Of a DNA stretch of 64,000 nt, positions 53,357-62,748 are shown one piece after another. The stretch is from Flavobacterium araucananum (lineage in GTDB: Bacteria; Bacteroidota; Bacteroidia; Flavobacteriales; Flavobacteriaceae). The stretch covers positions 412,009 through 476,008 of the forward strand of contig NZ_MUGS01000002.1 in the NCBI RefSeq assembly GCF_002222055.1. Direction: 5' to 3'. The notes below the pieces were generated by a model, which worked only from the letters and a program-made list of their open reading frames with translations, searched no databases and had not been told where the DNA came from. A program made the translations under genes and the position numbers. Position 1 is the stretch's first letter. The number at the start of each line of letters is the position of its first letter.

Positions 53357-53404
53357 CTTAGTAGCTCAGAACCTTTGCATCTCTGAGCCTTTGTATCTCT
53401 GAGT
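53357..53404 (+). repeat. 8-bp-period array next to the M16 stop codon
   Basis: Six units: CTTAGTAG, CTCAGAAC, CTTTGCAT, CTCTGAGC, CTTTGTAT, CTCTGAGT. The next unit CTAAAGAA begins with the reverse complement of the M16 stop codon at 53405. Unlike the other arrays it does not precede a start codon. Confidence 0.75.
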
Positions 53405-55453
53405 CTAAAGAAAATCCTTGTCAGAAACTCCTTCATTGATCTTAATTTCAGACATTTTAATATCCAGTTCAAAACCTACATTTTGTACCAGATTAAAAGG
53501 AACTTTAATACCTTTTACTTCTCTGTAATCATTAAAGTTGGTTATTTGAGAAGATGATTTGCCATCTTGTTCACGAACTTTGCCTTTGGCTGTTTTTAAG
53601 CCTGATTTTACATCGTAGTAATACGTTGTTTTGCCATCTTTTATTACATAAGCATCGCTGCCGTTTACAGGTTCGATTCCTTCTACTTTTAAGTCTGTTC
53701 TTTTTTGCAATTGTAATTCTTCAAAAGGAGCAGCGCTGGCTTTCATGTCGGCAAGATCTGCACCCTCAAGGTTTTTGCGTTGTCCTTGTTGTTCGATGTA
53801 AGCGCCTTTTTCGTTTACCACTTGTTTCATTAAATTCATAGTTCCCATAGAAAGCGAAACCATCATTTTTCCTTTAGAATCTAATTTAGAGGTAAAAGTT
53901 AATGGGGTAGGTGCTTGCGGTACAGTTGTAGTTCCGGTCATTGCCAGCGTTTTTACAGTCGAAACTGCTTTTTCTCCACCAATTGCTTTAAGGTAATTTT
54001 CGAAAACAGTTTTTGCTGTAATTCCGGCAGGAGCTTCTTTTTTAGTAACTGGTTTTTCAACTGGATTTCCGTATTTGTCAAAATAGAAAATCGGAATTTG
54101 AAGTTTGTCTAAGCCGGCAATTACATCAGAGCCTTTTCCGGCAATCACAATACGCATATTGTCTAATAAGAAATATTTATTGGCAACACGATAAATATCA
54201 TCAGCAGTAACATTGTTTATGGTCTGAATATACTTTTCGTAAAAATCAGCAGGGAGTTTTTCTGTTTCGATATTCAGGGCATATCTGGCAACTGTTTGCG
54301 GTTTTTCGACCTGCATTACAAATCGCCCAATGTATCCTGCTTTAACGTTTTTTAGTACATCTTGAGAGACTTTTTCGGTTCTGATTCGTTTGATTTCTTT
54401 TATAAATTGTACAACAGCACTATCTGTAACGGTGTTTCTAACGGCAGACGAAGCTTTGAATTTCGTTACATATTTTCCGCTGCCAATACTAGAGCTTGCG
54501 CCGTATGTCCAGGCGTGTTGTTCTCGTAAATTCATGTTTAAGTAGCTGTTAAAATCTCCTCCTAAAATTTGATTTGCAATTACAGCAGGGAAAAAATCAG
54601 GATCGCTCATTTTTAAATTCACGGTATTTACCAGCGAAATTTCAGACTGAACAGCATTTGGTACATCTACAAAATCAATTTGAAGTTTAGAGACATTCTC
54701 CGGATTAGGATACGTACTTTTTGGAGCTGCTTGTTTTTTCCATCCGCCAAAAAGTTTTTCTACAGCTTCTTTTGTTTCTTTAAATTTAATGTCGCCAATA
54801 ATGACTAAATAAGCATTTTCGGGTACAAAATAAGTAGCATAGTTTGCCTGAACATCTGCCAGAGTAACATTTTTCAGGGTTTCTTCAGAAATGTATTCTC
54901 CGGAAGGATGATTTTTTCCAAATACTAAAACATCAACAACGCGACCTGCAATTGCCGGAACGCTTTTTTCATCGGCTTTAAGACCTTCTAATAATTTTGC
55001 TTTTTCCTTGTCAAATTCAGTTTGCGTAAAATTAGGCTGCAAAGCGCCCTCGGCTAGTAGTTCCAGAACACGTCCTGAGTATTTAGAAAGGGAACTTGCA
55101 TAAGCGCCGGATGACGAAAAATTGATGTTTGCGCCATAAAAATCAATTTCTTCATTAAAAGCTTCTTTGGTTGTTTTTTTAGTGCCGTTACCAATCAGGC
55201 TGCTTGTTAATTCATCAACCCCTTTTTTGCTTCCTTCGGTAAAAGGAGCATTGTCCAGTGTTAGATTAAAACTTACTCGTGGTAATTTATGGTTTTCAAC
55301 TACCAAAACTTTCATGCCGTTTGCCAAGACAAAAGTCTGTGGTTTCTTGATGTTGACTACCGGCGAAGCGCCTGGTTTTGGTTGTGGACGATCTTGTGCT
55401 TGCATAATTCCAGTCAGGAATAAAAGGATTAAAAATGTATGTATTTTTTTCAT
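53405..55453 (-). CDS. M16-family peptidase-like protein, non-catalytic subunit
   Basis: 682 residues with signal peptide (LLFLTGIMQAQ). M16 peptidase halves cover about 35-455, but the HxxEH zinc motif is replaced by VDELTSSL at 79-86, so it lacks the zinc site. An R/Y-type substrate region remains (FNSYLNMNLREQHAWTYGASSSIG). A C-terminal domain from about 490 with YVIKDGKTTYYYDVKSGLKT resembles outer-membrane lipoprotein carrier modules. It probably partners the catalytic protein encoded directly upstream (12-nt gap). Confidence 0.85.
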   Translation of the reverse strand: MKKIHTFLILLFLTGIMQAQDRPQPKPGASPVVNIKKPQTFVLANGMKVLVVENHKLPRVSFNLTLDNAPFTEGSKKGVDELTSSLIGNGTKKTTKEAFNEEIDFYGANINFSSSGAYASSLSKYSGRVLELLAEGALQPNFTQTEFDKEKAKLLEGLKADEKSVPAIAGRVVDVLVFGKNHPSGEYISEETLKNVTLADVQANYATYFVPENAYLVIIGDIKFKETKEAVEKLFGGWKKQAAPKSTYPNPENVSKLQIDFVDVPNAVQSEISLVNTVNLKMSDPDFFPAVIANQILGGDFNSYLNMNLREQHAWTYGASSSIGSGKYVTKFKASSAVRNTVTDSAVVQFIKEIKRIRTEKVSQDVLKNVKAGYIGRFVMQVEKPQTVARYALNIETEKLPADFYEKYIQTINNVTADDIYRVANKYFLLDNMRIVIAGKGSDVIAGLDKLQIPIFYFDKYGNPVEKPVTKKEAPAGITAKTVFENYLKAIGGEKAVSTVKTLAMTGTTTVPQAPTPLTFTSKLDSKGKMMVSLSMGTMNLMKQVVNEKGAYIEQQGQRKNLEGADLADMKASAAPFEELQLQKRTDLKVEGIEPVNGSDAYVIKDGKTTYYYDVKSGLKTAKGKVREQDGKSSSQITNFNDYREVKGIKVPFNLVQNVGFELDIKMSEIKINEGVSDKDFL

Positions 55454-55465
55454 GATTCGATAGAC

Positions 55466-56788
55466 TTAGTTTTGAGCTTTAGTTGAAGGAATGTAATCTA
55501 AAATTAAACGCTGGTTAGGGTTTAAGTACTTTTTAGCCACTTCTCTAATTTCTTCTCTTGTAATAGAGTGGTAAAGGTCAATTTCAGTATTAATCAAATT
55601 TACGTCTCCGTAAAGAAGGTAATAAGAAGCCAGATTTTCTGCAATTCCTTCTACGCTTGCATTTGCATTAACAAAATTATTATCGAATTTATTTTGTAAT
55701 TTTTCATAATCTTTTTCAGAAATAAGGTCGGTTTGAATTTTTACAATTTCTTCATCCATTTCCTTCAGGATGTCGGCTGTAGTATTTGGAGCCATTGGCA
55801 AGCCATATAAAATGTACATTCCGTAATCTTCCTGACTAAAACCAACAGCTCCTATTTGAAGCGCCATTTTTTTGTCATCAACTATTTTTTTGTACAGTTT
55901 AGAGCTCTTTCCATCACTTAAATATGATGAGATTAAATCTAAAACTCTTGCATCTCTTGTTTTCATCGAAGGAGTTCTGTAAGAAGCCACAATCATTGGG
56001 ATCTGAATATTTGGATCTTCGTAAGTTGCTTTGATAGTTTGTGTAATTGGTTCCTCGGTAAAAGTTTGTTTTTTTAGTTCAACGCCTCTCGGGATTGGAG
56101 CAAAATATTTCTGGATCCATTCTTTGGTTTTTGCTTTGTCAAAATCTCCGGCTACAACTAAAACGGCATTGTTTGGCGTGTAGAATTTTTTATTAAAAGC
56201 CTGAAATTCTTCGAGAGTTGCAGCATCAAGATCCTTCATAGATCCTATGGTTGTCCAGCGGTACGGGTGATTTTTGAACATATTTTCTTTTACAACCGGT
56301 AAAATATTTCCATAAGGCTGGTTGTCGTAACGCATTCTTTTTTCTTCTTTTACAACTTCATTTTGTGTGTCAACACCAATTTTGTTAATAATAGGGTGCA
56401 TTAATCTTTCAGATTCCATCCATAAACCAAGTTCTAAACTGTTTGAAGGAAAAACTTCGTAGTAATAGGTTCTGTCGTCAGATGTGTTGGCATTGTTTAC
56501 ACCGCCATTTGCAGTGACGATTTTCATCCATTCGCCACGTTTTATATTTTGTGTTCCTTCAAATAATAAATGTTCAAAGAAATGCGCAAAACCAGTTCGG
56601 TCAGGACGCTCATCTTTTGATCCTACATGGTACATTACCGAGGTGATAACAACCGGAGCCGATGGATCGTTGTGTAAAATAACATGCATGCCGTTATCTA
56701 AATTATATTCTTCAAAAGCTACCTTTTGAGCATGAGCCACTCCGCCGAGCATTAGTGCTGCACTTAACATCATTATTGAATTTTTCAT
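55466..56788 (-). CDS. M16-family zinc metallopeptidase, catalytic subunit
   Basis: 440 residues with signal peptide (MMLSAALMLGGVAHA). Inverted zinc motif HFFEH: His69, Glu72, His73, with the distal Glu in VVKEEKRMRYDN. It acts in the periplasm on peptides. It is first gene of a two-gene unit with the non-catalytic M16 partner, as in other heterodimeric M16B proteases. The start sits next to IAP-like A/T leader with no clear -7 box. Confidence 0.9.
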   Translation of the reverse strand: MKNSIMMLSAALMLGGVAHAQKVAFEEYNLDNGMHVILHNDPSAPVVITSVMYHVGSKDERPDRTGFAHFFEHLLFEGTQNIKRGEWMKIVTANGGVNNANTSDDRTYYYEVFPSNSLELGLWMESERLMHPIINKIGVDTQNEVVKEEKRMRYDNQPYGNILPVVKENMFKNHPYRWTTIGSMKDLDAATLEEFQAFNKKFYTPNNAVLVVAGDFDKAKTKEWIQKYFAPIPRGVELKKQTFTEEPITQTIKATYEDPNIQIPMIVASYRTPSMKTRDARVLDLISSYLSDGKSSKLYKKIVDDKKMALQIGAVGFSQEDYGMYILYGLPMAPNTTADILKEMDEEIVKIQTDLISEKDYEKLQNKFDNNFVNANASVEGIAENLASYYLLYGDVNLINTEIDLYHSITREEIREVAKKYLNPNQRLILDYIPSTKAQN

Positions 56789-57001
56789 AAAGATTAATAA
56801 TTTTTATTTACCTATATATGTAGGTAGCCAAGAGTTGATTATCGTTACATCAAAAATAACTTTTTTTAAGTAGTAATTATAGGTTATGTTCTATTTTGGA
56901 CATACTTTAACAGTCATTTACACCTAAAACGATCCTTTTTAGACGTGAAATGTCTTGAAAAACAGACGTTAAAGCGAATTAAATATTTTTAGAACAAGAG
57001 A

Positions 57002-57031
57002 TTGCATAGTAAATTATTAATTGTATATTTG
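57002..57031 (+). promoter_or_regulatory. Promoter of rplU-rpmA
   Basis: TTG at 57002-57004, 19-nt spacer, TATATTTG at 57024-57031. It is a good flavobacterial match, about 24 nt of leader before rplU. Confidence 0.65.
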
Positions 57032-57061
57032 CAACCTTAAAAATCAATAAATCAATTTGGT

Positions 57062-57502
57062 ATGTATGCAATCGTAGAGATAGCAGGGCAACAATTCAAA
57101 GTAAGCAAAGACTTAAAGGTTTATGTTAACCGTTTGACTAATGAAGAAGGTTCAAAAGTTTCTTTTGACAAAGTTCTTTTATTAGACGATAATGGTAACG
57201 TAACTTTAGGCGCCCCAGCTATAGAAGGTGCTTCAGTAGAAGCTAAAGTGTTACAACACTTAAAAGGAGATAAAGTTATCGTTTTCAAAAAGAAAAGAAG
57301 AAAAGGATACAAAAAGAGAAATGGTCACAGACAATATCTTACTCAAATTGTAATTGAAGGTATTACTGCAGCTGGAGGAACTAAAAAAGCAGCAGCTAAA
57401 AAAGCAGTTGTAGCAGAAGAAGTAACTACTGAAGAAGTAGAAGCTCCTAAAGTAAAAAAAGCAGCAGCTCCAAAAGCAAAAAAAGAAGCTACTAAAGAAT
57501 AA
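57062..57502 (+). CDS. rplU: 50S ribosomal protein L21
   Basis: 146 residues. The L21 core is residues 1-100 (MYAIVEIAGQQFKVSKDLKV, FKKKRRKGYKKRNGHRQ). An Ala/Lys/Glu-rich C-terminal extension of about 40 residues follows, common in Bacteroidota L21 and probably flexible. It binds 23S rRNA and the L20 neighbourhood. rpmA follows after 24 nt. Confidence 0.95.
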   Translation: MYAIVEIAGQQFKVSKDLKVYVNRLTNEEGSKVSFDKVLLLDDNGNVTLGAPAIEGASVEAKVLQHLKGDKVIVFKKKRRKGYKKRNGHRQYLTQIVIEGITAAGGTKKAAAKKAVVAEEVTTEEVEAPKVKKAAAPKAKKEATKE

Positions 57503-57526
57503 TAACAATATTTAAACTCATACGTC

Positions 57527-57787
57527 ATGGCTCACAAGAAAGGTGTCGGTAGTTCGAAGAATGGTAGAGAATCAGAATCAAAACGTTTAGGCGTTAAGAT
57601 TTTTGGAGGTCAAGCTGCTATTGCTGGGAACATCATCGTTAGACAAAGAGGTTCAAAACATAATCCAGGTGAAAATGTTTACATCAGTAAAGATCACACA
57701 CTACACGCAAGAGTAGCTGGAGTTGTTAAGTTCCAAAAGAAAAGAGATAACAAATCTTATGTATCTATCCTTCCATTCGAAGCATAA
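57527..57787 (+). CDS. rpmA: 50S ribosomal protein L27
   Basis: 86 residues: [20 protein letters not shown] then [22 protein letters not shown] and [11 protein letters not shown]. The start lacks the cleavable extension found in Firmicutes L27. It is in an operon with rplU, with a strong terminator at 57807. Confidence 0.96.
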   Translation: MAHKKGVGSSKNGRESESKRLGVKIFGGQAAIAGNIIVRQRGSKHNPGENVYISKDHTLHARVAGVVKFQKKRDNKSYVSILPFEA

Positions 57788-57806
57788 TCATTCGATTACT
57801 TATTAC

Positions 57807-57839
57807 AAAACCCGTTCACTTTGGTGAGCGGGTTTTTTG
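57807..57839 (+). terminator. Intrinsic terminator of rplU-rpmA
   Basis: Stem AACCCGTTCAC / GTGAGCGGGTT followed by TTTTTG. Confidence 0.88.
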
Positions 57840-57894
57840 TTTTATATTGAATACTTATTATTTGTATTTTTGGCTGGATTAATCTATCCAAATT

Positions 57895-59187
57895 TTGAAA
57901 AAATTAGTTTTCCTCCTGTTTCTTTTCTGTACAAGTCTGTTTGCAAAAGAAATTCATTCTGCAGAGCAAGTTGTTTCCTTGACTGATGCTCAAAAAAAGA
58001 TTTTATACGAGTTTGCCGTTTTGCAAAAAAATGGTTCTGATGCTACTGTTTATTGGCAAAAGCACAAGAATCAATTTTCTGCCCTAAATGATACGGTAAG
58101 AAACCAATTAGCAAACGAAGTTTATGCAAACTCTCATGTCGTTTATATTCCTGTAAAAAATTCTGCAGTTCAATTATGGATGCAAACGCAATCCCTTACC
58201 AATTGGATGTTGTATCTCGCGGCATTTATTGCAATATGTTCGATAATAGGTTTGTTACGCAATTATTGGAATTCATTGATAGGTATCCTGATAAAACAGT
58301 TTGCGCCTTTGTTCAGGCTTTTGTTTTCGGCAATTTTATTAACGTATGAACTATTGTTAATAGGTATTGCCTGTATTGTTTGGGGATGTTTTATCGAAGA
58401 AATGACATTGCGGACCATAGTAATTCATACAGGTTTGTTTTTGTTGTGGAGCCAGTCGACAGCGATTTTTACCCGTAAATATTTAGTGCAGAAATATATT
58501 TTTGAAATAAAGAATAATTTCTGGGGAAATGATAGGTGGGAAACCGTAAAAACAATTTGCCTGCCCGCTATTATAGTTACCGTAGCGCTGTTTTATCTCT
58601 TGTATAAAATTCCGGCGGACACCTTGTATAATTATGAAATTGTTGTAGCTGCAATGGCGGCTATATGTGCTTTGCCTTTTTGGCGCATTTTAGAGAAATA
58701 TATGTACCCAATTCTTATACCGTATAAAGAGAAAGATACTTATATAGAAAGAAGTGTTTATTCGCTTGCAGCTTGTGTTGTTTTGGCACTAATCATCGAT
58801 GGTTTTCTTATTTGGCAGCATAATGTGATTTTTTCGTATGTAATAACAGCTTTGACGAGCTTACTAATTATATCGTTTTTGCTGCTGTCGCTTAAGGATA
58901 ATTACAAGCGCAATTATAAAAATTACTATTATATGCAATTTGTAGCAACGCTCTTTTTTGCATCAGTTTTATTCTATAGTTTTCAGATTCATTCCGCAGA
59001 GATGATCTGGGCTTCATTAATTGGGGTAAGTATTTTTATCGTGATTAAATATTGGGAAATTCCAACATTTTTCTTCAGTTGGAAAAGGAGTAATACCTGG
59101 ACTTGGGGATTTTTAGGCATGGCAGCCTTATTGTGGTTATTGGCAAAAGGTATTTTATATATTTCCGGAACGTTGTATGTTTCGTAA
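57895..59187 (+). CDS. Polytopic membrane protein of unknown function
   Basis: 430 residues, TTG start with signal-like MKKLVFLLFLFCTSLFAK. A periplasmic stretch to about residue 95 is followed by roughly ten membrane helices (for example LAAFIAICSIIGLL and LLLIGIACIVWGCFI). I do not recognise the family. Candidate promoter box TATTTTTG is at 57865-57872. It converges on an AsmA-family gene across a terminator. Confidence 0.6.
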   Translation: MKKLVFLLFLFCTSLFAKEIHSAEQVVSLTDAQKKILYEFAVLQKNGSDATVYWQKHKNQFSALNDTVRNQLANEVYANSHVVYIPVKNSAVQLWMQTQSLTNWMLYLAAFIAICSIIGLLRNYWNSLIGILIKQFAPLFRLLFSAILLTYELLLIGIACIVWGCFIEEMTLRTIVIHTGLFLLWSQSTAIFTRKYLVQKYIFEIKNNFWGNDRWETVKTICLPAIIVTVALFYLLYKIPADTLYNYEIVVAAMAAICALPFWRILEKYMYPILIPYKEKDTYIERSVYSLAACVVLALIIDGFLIWQHNVIFSYVITALTSLLIISFLLLSLKDNYKRNYKNYYYMQFVATLFFASVLFYSFQIHSAEMIWASLIGVSIFIVIKYWEIPTFFFSWKRSNTWTWGFLGMAALLWLLAKGILYISGTLYVS

Positions 59188-59206
59188 AAAGCAAATATAA
59201 TTTTAT

Positions 59207-59236
59207 AAAAAAACCTGTTCATAACGAACAGGTTTT
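59207..59236. terminator. Bidirectional terminator between converging genes
   Basis: AAAAACCTGTTC / GAACAGGTTTTT with ATAAC loop, T runs on both sides. Confidence 0.85.
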
Positions 59237-59243
59237 TGTTTTA

Positions 59244-62000
59244 TTACTCGGTATCTTTTGTTTCTTCAAGATCCTCTGTTTTGCGACCCAATTTTACTTT
59301 AGGACTATTTTGTGTTCCGGTAACCGTTAATGGGATTCCGAATATGCCAAGAGGCGGAAGTCCTAAACGCATTTTTAAGTTCAGTTTTCCGTCTAAACTT
59401 GTTGTGCCTTCAATTCTTGGTCGAAAGCCTGCAAATTTAAATTTAAAACGTTCTACTGTTATGATATTGTTTTTGATTGTTGTTTTAATATCAACTTTCG
59501 AAAGATCAGGATTTTTCATCGACTCAGAGTTTGTCTGTTTGCTCACGGCATTAAACATTTTTAATCCTCGCATTTTTACATCTTTTACAGATAGAGTTCC
59601 TCCGCCCACAAGCGATGGATAAACGGGATCCATATTGCCGTTCAGGCGACCTTTTAGCTGGTAGTCTAAAGAAACAATTCCCTGTGCTTTTTCTGCGGCA
59701 CTTGCCATTTTTCTAAACACTTCGATTTCGTTATACGCTCTTTTAATGTCAAAGTCTGAAGCTTTAATAGCGTATTCAAAATTTGCTTTTTGTGGTGTAA
59801 TCGCCTGATAAGTGGCATTCATGGCGACATTACAGCCAATTAAGTTAAATCCGGTATTTTGCATACTCAATTTGCCTTTGTTCATATTCAGATTCCCTGT
59901 AGCATTTTGAAGATTCAATTTGTCAAAACTTACTTTCTGGGCATTGGCAGTAAACTGTAGGTTTAAATTGGTTGGGATAATAATAACTCCGGTTTGTGTT
60001 GCCTGAGTTTGTGTAGCTGTAGTTCCAGGCTTTGTTTGTGTTGTAGCAGCATTTGTTGTTGTTGCTGACATAAACTCATCGATATTAATATAACGTGATG
60101 TAGCTTTAAAAGAACCTTTTAAAACGCCCGTGTTTGTGGTTGCATAATTAAAAACATTCTGTAAATAACCATTCATTTTAAAATCTGATTGCCCGTAAGC
60201 TGCCAAAAAGTTGTTGAAAGTCATTTTATCCTGATTGATTTTAAAAATACCTTCCTTGATGATGAATTTCTTAGGCAAATATTCAGATACGATACCAATA
60301 TTTCTCAGTTCAAGAGTTCCTTTGTTATAGAGTTTGCTGTAATTTCCTTTTTCGGCATCGCTTTGCTTTCCTTTCAGGACTAAATCAGCTTTTACAAAAC
60401 CATCCAGGTCAAGTCCTTTTTGAGAGAAAACTTTATAGATTTTATTCACATTAAGTTCACCCTTTGCTTTAATATCATAGGCTAAATCATTAAAATTGCT
60501 TAGATCAGCTTCTACAAAAACAGGTTTTCCTTCAAAAGTAAACTGCGTTGGTTTTAAGCTTACTTTCAAATCATCAAAAGTGCCTTTATTATTTTCAATT
60601 TTAGATTTTATCTTAATATTGGTAATTGCATTTGGATAATAAGGTGTTTTTAAATACCCGTTTTCCAGATTCAGAATTCCGTTTGTAACCGGGAAAAGTT
60701 TGTTTTTCTGGTCAAATTTTCCATTTGCTTTTACGTCTCCCGTCAGACTTCCTTTTAGGATGATATCAGGGATACCAAGTGCCTTGGTTAACTTTTCGAG
60801 ATCAATTTTGGCTTTAAAATCAGCATTCACTTCCGGCGTATTTATGCCTTTGATATAAAATTTAGATTTTAAGTAATCTTTGTTGATGTTTAGTGATAAG
60901 TTTTTGGCATCGACAATGACAAGATCCGGGTTTAAAGACGGAACTTTTGTTTTTACTTCTAAGTTTAAATTAGAAACCGGAAAAGCACTTTTGTTATAAT
61001 TTACAAATCCGCTGTCTATTTTTATGTCCAAATTAAGATCTGGAGCGATTTTTTTTGAAGCAATATAGTCTCCTTTTAAAGTAAACAATAAATTGGTATT
61101 TCCTTTTAATTCCGTTTTAGAAAGCCACGTAATGTATTTAGGAGGAAAAGCAGTAAAAACATCATTTAGTTTGCTATTGTCAGATTTAATTACAAAATTC
61201 ATATTATAACCGTCTTTCAAAAAGTCAAAACTCCCTTTGAAATCCACCAGAAGCTGATTGATTTTCAGGTTGTTTTGCTGAAAAAAGAAGGATAACGAGT
61301 TTACGTTTACTTTTGTAATCAGGTCGGCATCAATTTTTTTGTTCATTAAATAAGGTTCACCATCATATACAATATTCAGTCGCTCGATTTTTGCTTTAGA
61401 ATATAAATCAAAAACAGCTTTGTTTAAATCGCCTTTTCCTAAATAATTGAACTCAAAAGCATCAAAATGAACTTTGGTTGATAGATCGTCGTAAATGATT
61501 TTACTGTTTAAAATTTCTATTCGTTCCAGTTTCAAAGCCGTTTCTGAGCTGTCTTTAGGATTAGAAGTTTGCGAGGTCGATTTGTATACGTTATAGTTTG
61601 CCTCTCCTTTTGCATTTACTTTTACATTAATAAAGGAATCAGATAAATAAATCTGATCAATCTTTACTTCTTTGCTAAAGATTAAACTGGCTACATTTAT
61701 ACCAAACGAAATTTCTTTTGCGGTAATAAACTTCTCCTTTTTATAAGGAGCAGATCCGTTAAGGCTTAAGTCATTTAACGTTAAAGTTAACGATGGAAAA
61801 TGATGAAAAAACGATACCGAAACATCAGAATAATTTAGTTCTGCGCTGAGTTTTTCGTTTGCCGTTTTTTTAATTTGTTCTTTAATTTTATCTGCAAAAA
61901 CAATAGGAGTCAAAAACAATAATCCAATAATAACGACAAGAGTTATTCCCAGATATTTTGCCGTTTTTAATAAAATGGACTTTACTTTATTTGTAGACAT
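59244..62000 (-). CDS. AsmA-family outer-membrane biogenesis protein
   Basis: 918 residues. An N-terminal membrane anchor (YLGITLVVIIGLLFLTPIVF) is followed by a very long beta-strand-rich periplasmic region. The AsmA N-domain covers the first 200 residues, with many DUF-type beta repeats after it. A Thr/Gln-rich linker lies near residues 645-665. The C-terminal AsmA_2-like region has LNLKMRLGLPPLGIFGIPLTVTGT. AsmA-like proteins form bridge-like lipid conduits between membranes. Its stop lies 8 nt beyond the terminator. Confidence 0.82.
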   Translation of the reverse strand: MSTNKVKSILLKTAKYLGITLVVIIGLLFLTPIVFADKIKEQIKKTANEKLSAELNYSDVSVSFFHHFPSLTLTLNDLSLNGSAPYKKEKFITAKEISFGINVASLIFSKEVKIDQIYLSDSFINVKVNAKGEANYNVYKSTSQTSNPKDSSETALKLERIEILNSKIIYDDLSTKVHFDAFEFNYLGKGDLNKAVFDLYSKAKIERLNIVYDGEPYLMNKKIDADLITKVNVNSLSFFFQQNNLKINQLLVDFKGSFDFLKDGYNMNFVIKSDNSKLNDVFTAFPPKYITWLSKTELKGNTNLLFTLKGDYIASKKIAPDLNLDIKIDSGFVNYNKSAFPVSNLNLEVKTKVPSLNPDLVIVDAKNLSLNINKDYLKSKFYIKGINTPEVNADFKAKIDLEKLTKALGIPDIILKGSLTGDVKANGKFDQKNKLFPVTNGILNLENGYLKTPYYPNAITNIKIKSKIENNKGTFDDLKVSLKPTQFTFEGKPVFVEADLSNFNDLAYDIKAKGELNVNKIYKVFSQKGLDLDGFVKADLVLKGKQSDAEKGNYSKLYNKGTLELRNIGIVSEYLPKKFIIKEGIFKINQDKMTFNNFLAAYGQSDFKMNGYLQNVFNYATTNTGVLKGSFKATSRYINIDEFMSATTTNAATTQTKPGTTATQTQATQTGVIIIPTNLNLQFTANAQKVSFDKLNLQNATGNLNMNKGKLSMQNTGFNLIGCNVAMNATYQAITPQKANFEYAIKASDFDIKRAYNEIEVFRKMASAAEKAQGIVSLDYQLKGRLNGNMDPVYPSLVGGGTLSVKDVKMRGLKMFNAVSKQTNSESMKNPDLSKVDIKTTIKNNIITVERFKFKFAGFRPRIEGTTSLDGKLNLKMRLGLPPLGIFGIPLTVTGTQNSPKVKLGRKTEDLEETKDTE

Positions 62001-62051
62001 AACAAAGTGTGTGTTTATAGGTAAGTGGTAAATTGAATAATAAGGGATAAA

Positions 62052-62633
62052 TTATCCGTGAACGGTTTCGCTTTTTCCGTAGTTGGTAATTATTGAACCT
62101 TCATATTCAATCCATTCTTTCCAGCGTTTATCAATATCTATATTGTCAGTATATTTTCGTGCAAATCCTAAAAATGTAGTATAATGTCCGGCTTCAGAAA
62201 TCATTAAATCACGATAGAATTTGGCTAATTCTTCGTCTTTTATATTTTCCGAAAGTACTTTAAAACGCTCACAACTTCTGGCTTCGATCATAGCCGAGAA
62301 TAATAAACGATCGCAAAGGGCATCTTTTCGGCTTCCGTCTTTTTTCATGAATTTAAAAAGTTCATTTACATAATGATCTTTTCTTTCGCGACCCAACGTC
62401 AGACCTCTTTTTTTGATAATGTCATGTACCATTTGCAAATGCTCTAATTCTTCTCTTGCAATAACAAGCATCTCTGTTACTAACTCCTCTAGTTCAGAGT
62501 TATAAGTTACTAAGCTTATAGCGTTTGAAGCTGCTTTTTGTTCGCACCAGGCATGGTCTGTCAATATTTCTTCGATATTCGACTCGACTATATTTACCCA
62601 ACGAGGGTCTGTAGCTAATTTTAATCCTAACAT
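62052..62633 (-). CDS. miaE: tRNA-(ms2io6A)-hydroxylase
   Basis: 193 residues of the ferritin-like diiron MiaE family. It has the iron-ligand pattern with EELEHLQMVHDI (ExxH) and MIEARSCERFKVLSE, then ISEAGHYTTFLGFA (second ExxH). The start LKLATDPRWVNIVESNIEEILTDHAWCEQKAA is characteristic. It hydroxylates the isopentenyl group of modified adenosine 37 in tRNAs, using O2. Promoter box TAATTTTG is at 62659-62666 on the minus strand. Confidence 0.9.
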   Translation of the reverse strand: MLGLKLATDPRWVNIVESNIEEILTDHAWCEQKAASNAISLVTYNSELEELVTEMLVIAREELEHLQMVHDIIKKRGLTLGRERKDHYVNELFKFMKKDGSRKDALCDRLLFSAMIEARSCERFKVLSENIKDEELAKFYRDLMISEAGHYTTFLGFARKYTDNIDIDKRWKEWIEYEGSIITNYGKSETVHG

Positions 62634-62658
62634 AATTTTATTGAAAAAAAGTATCTTG

Positions 62659-62666
62659 CAAAATTA
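62659..62666 (-). promoter_or_regulatory. -7 box TAATTTTG for miaE
   Basis: Exact TAnnTTTG match on the minus strand, 26 nt before the ATG. Confidence 0.5.
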
Positions 62667-62748
62667 GTCTTTTTTACGACCGAAAATGACGATTTATCAT
62701 GTAAATACGCCCAAAAAAGCATTATTTTGTAGTCTTGAAACAATTAAA

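Noticed and set aside
57121..57528. Minus-strand ORFs opposite rplU
   Set aside because: Phe/Ser-rich shadows created by the Lys/Ala-rich tail of L21.
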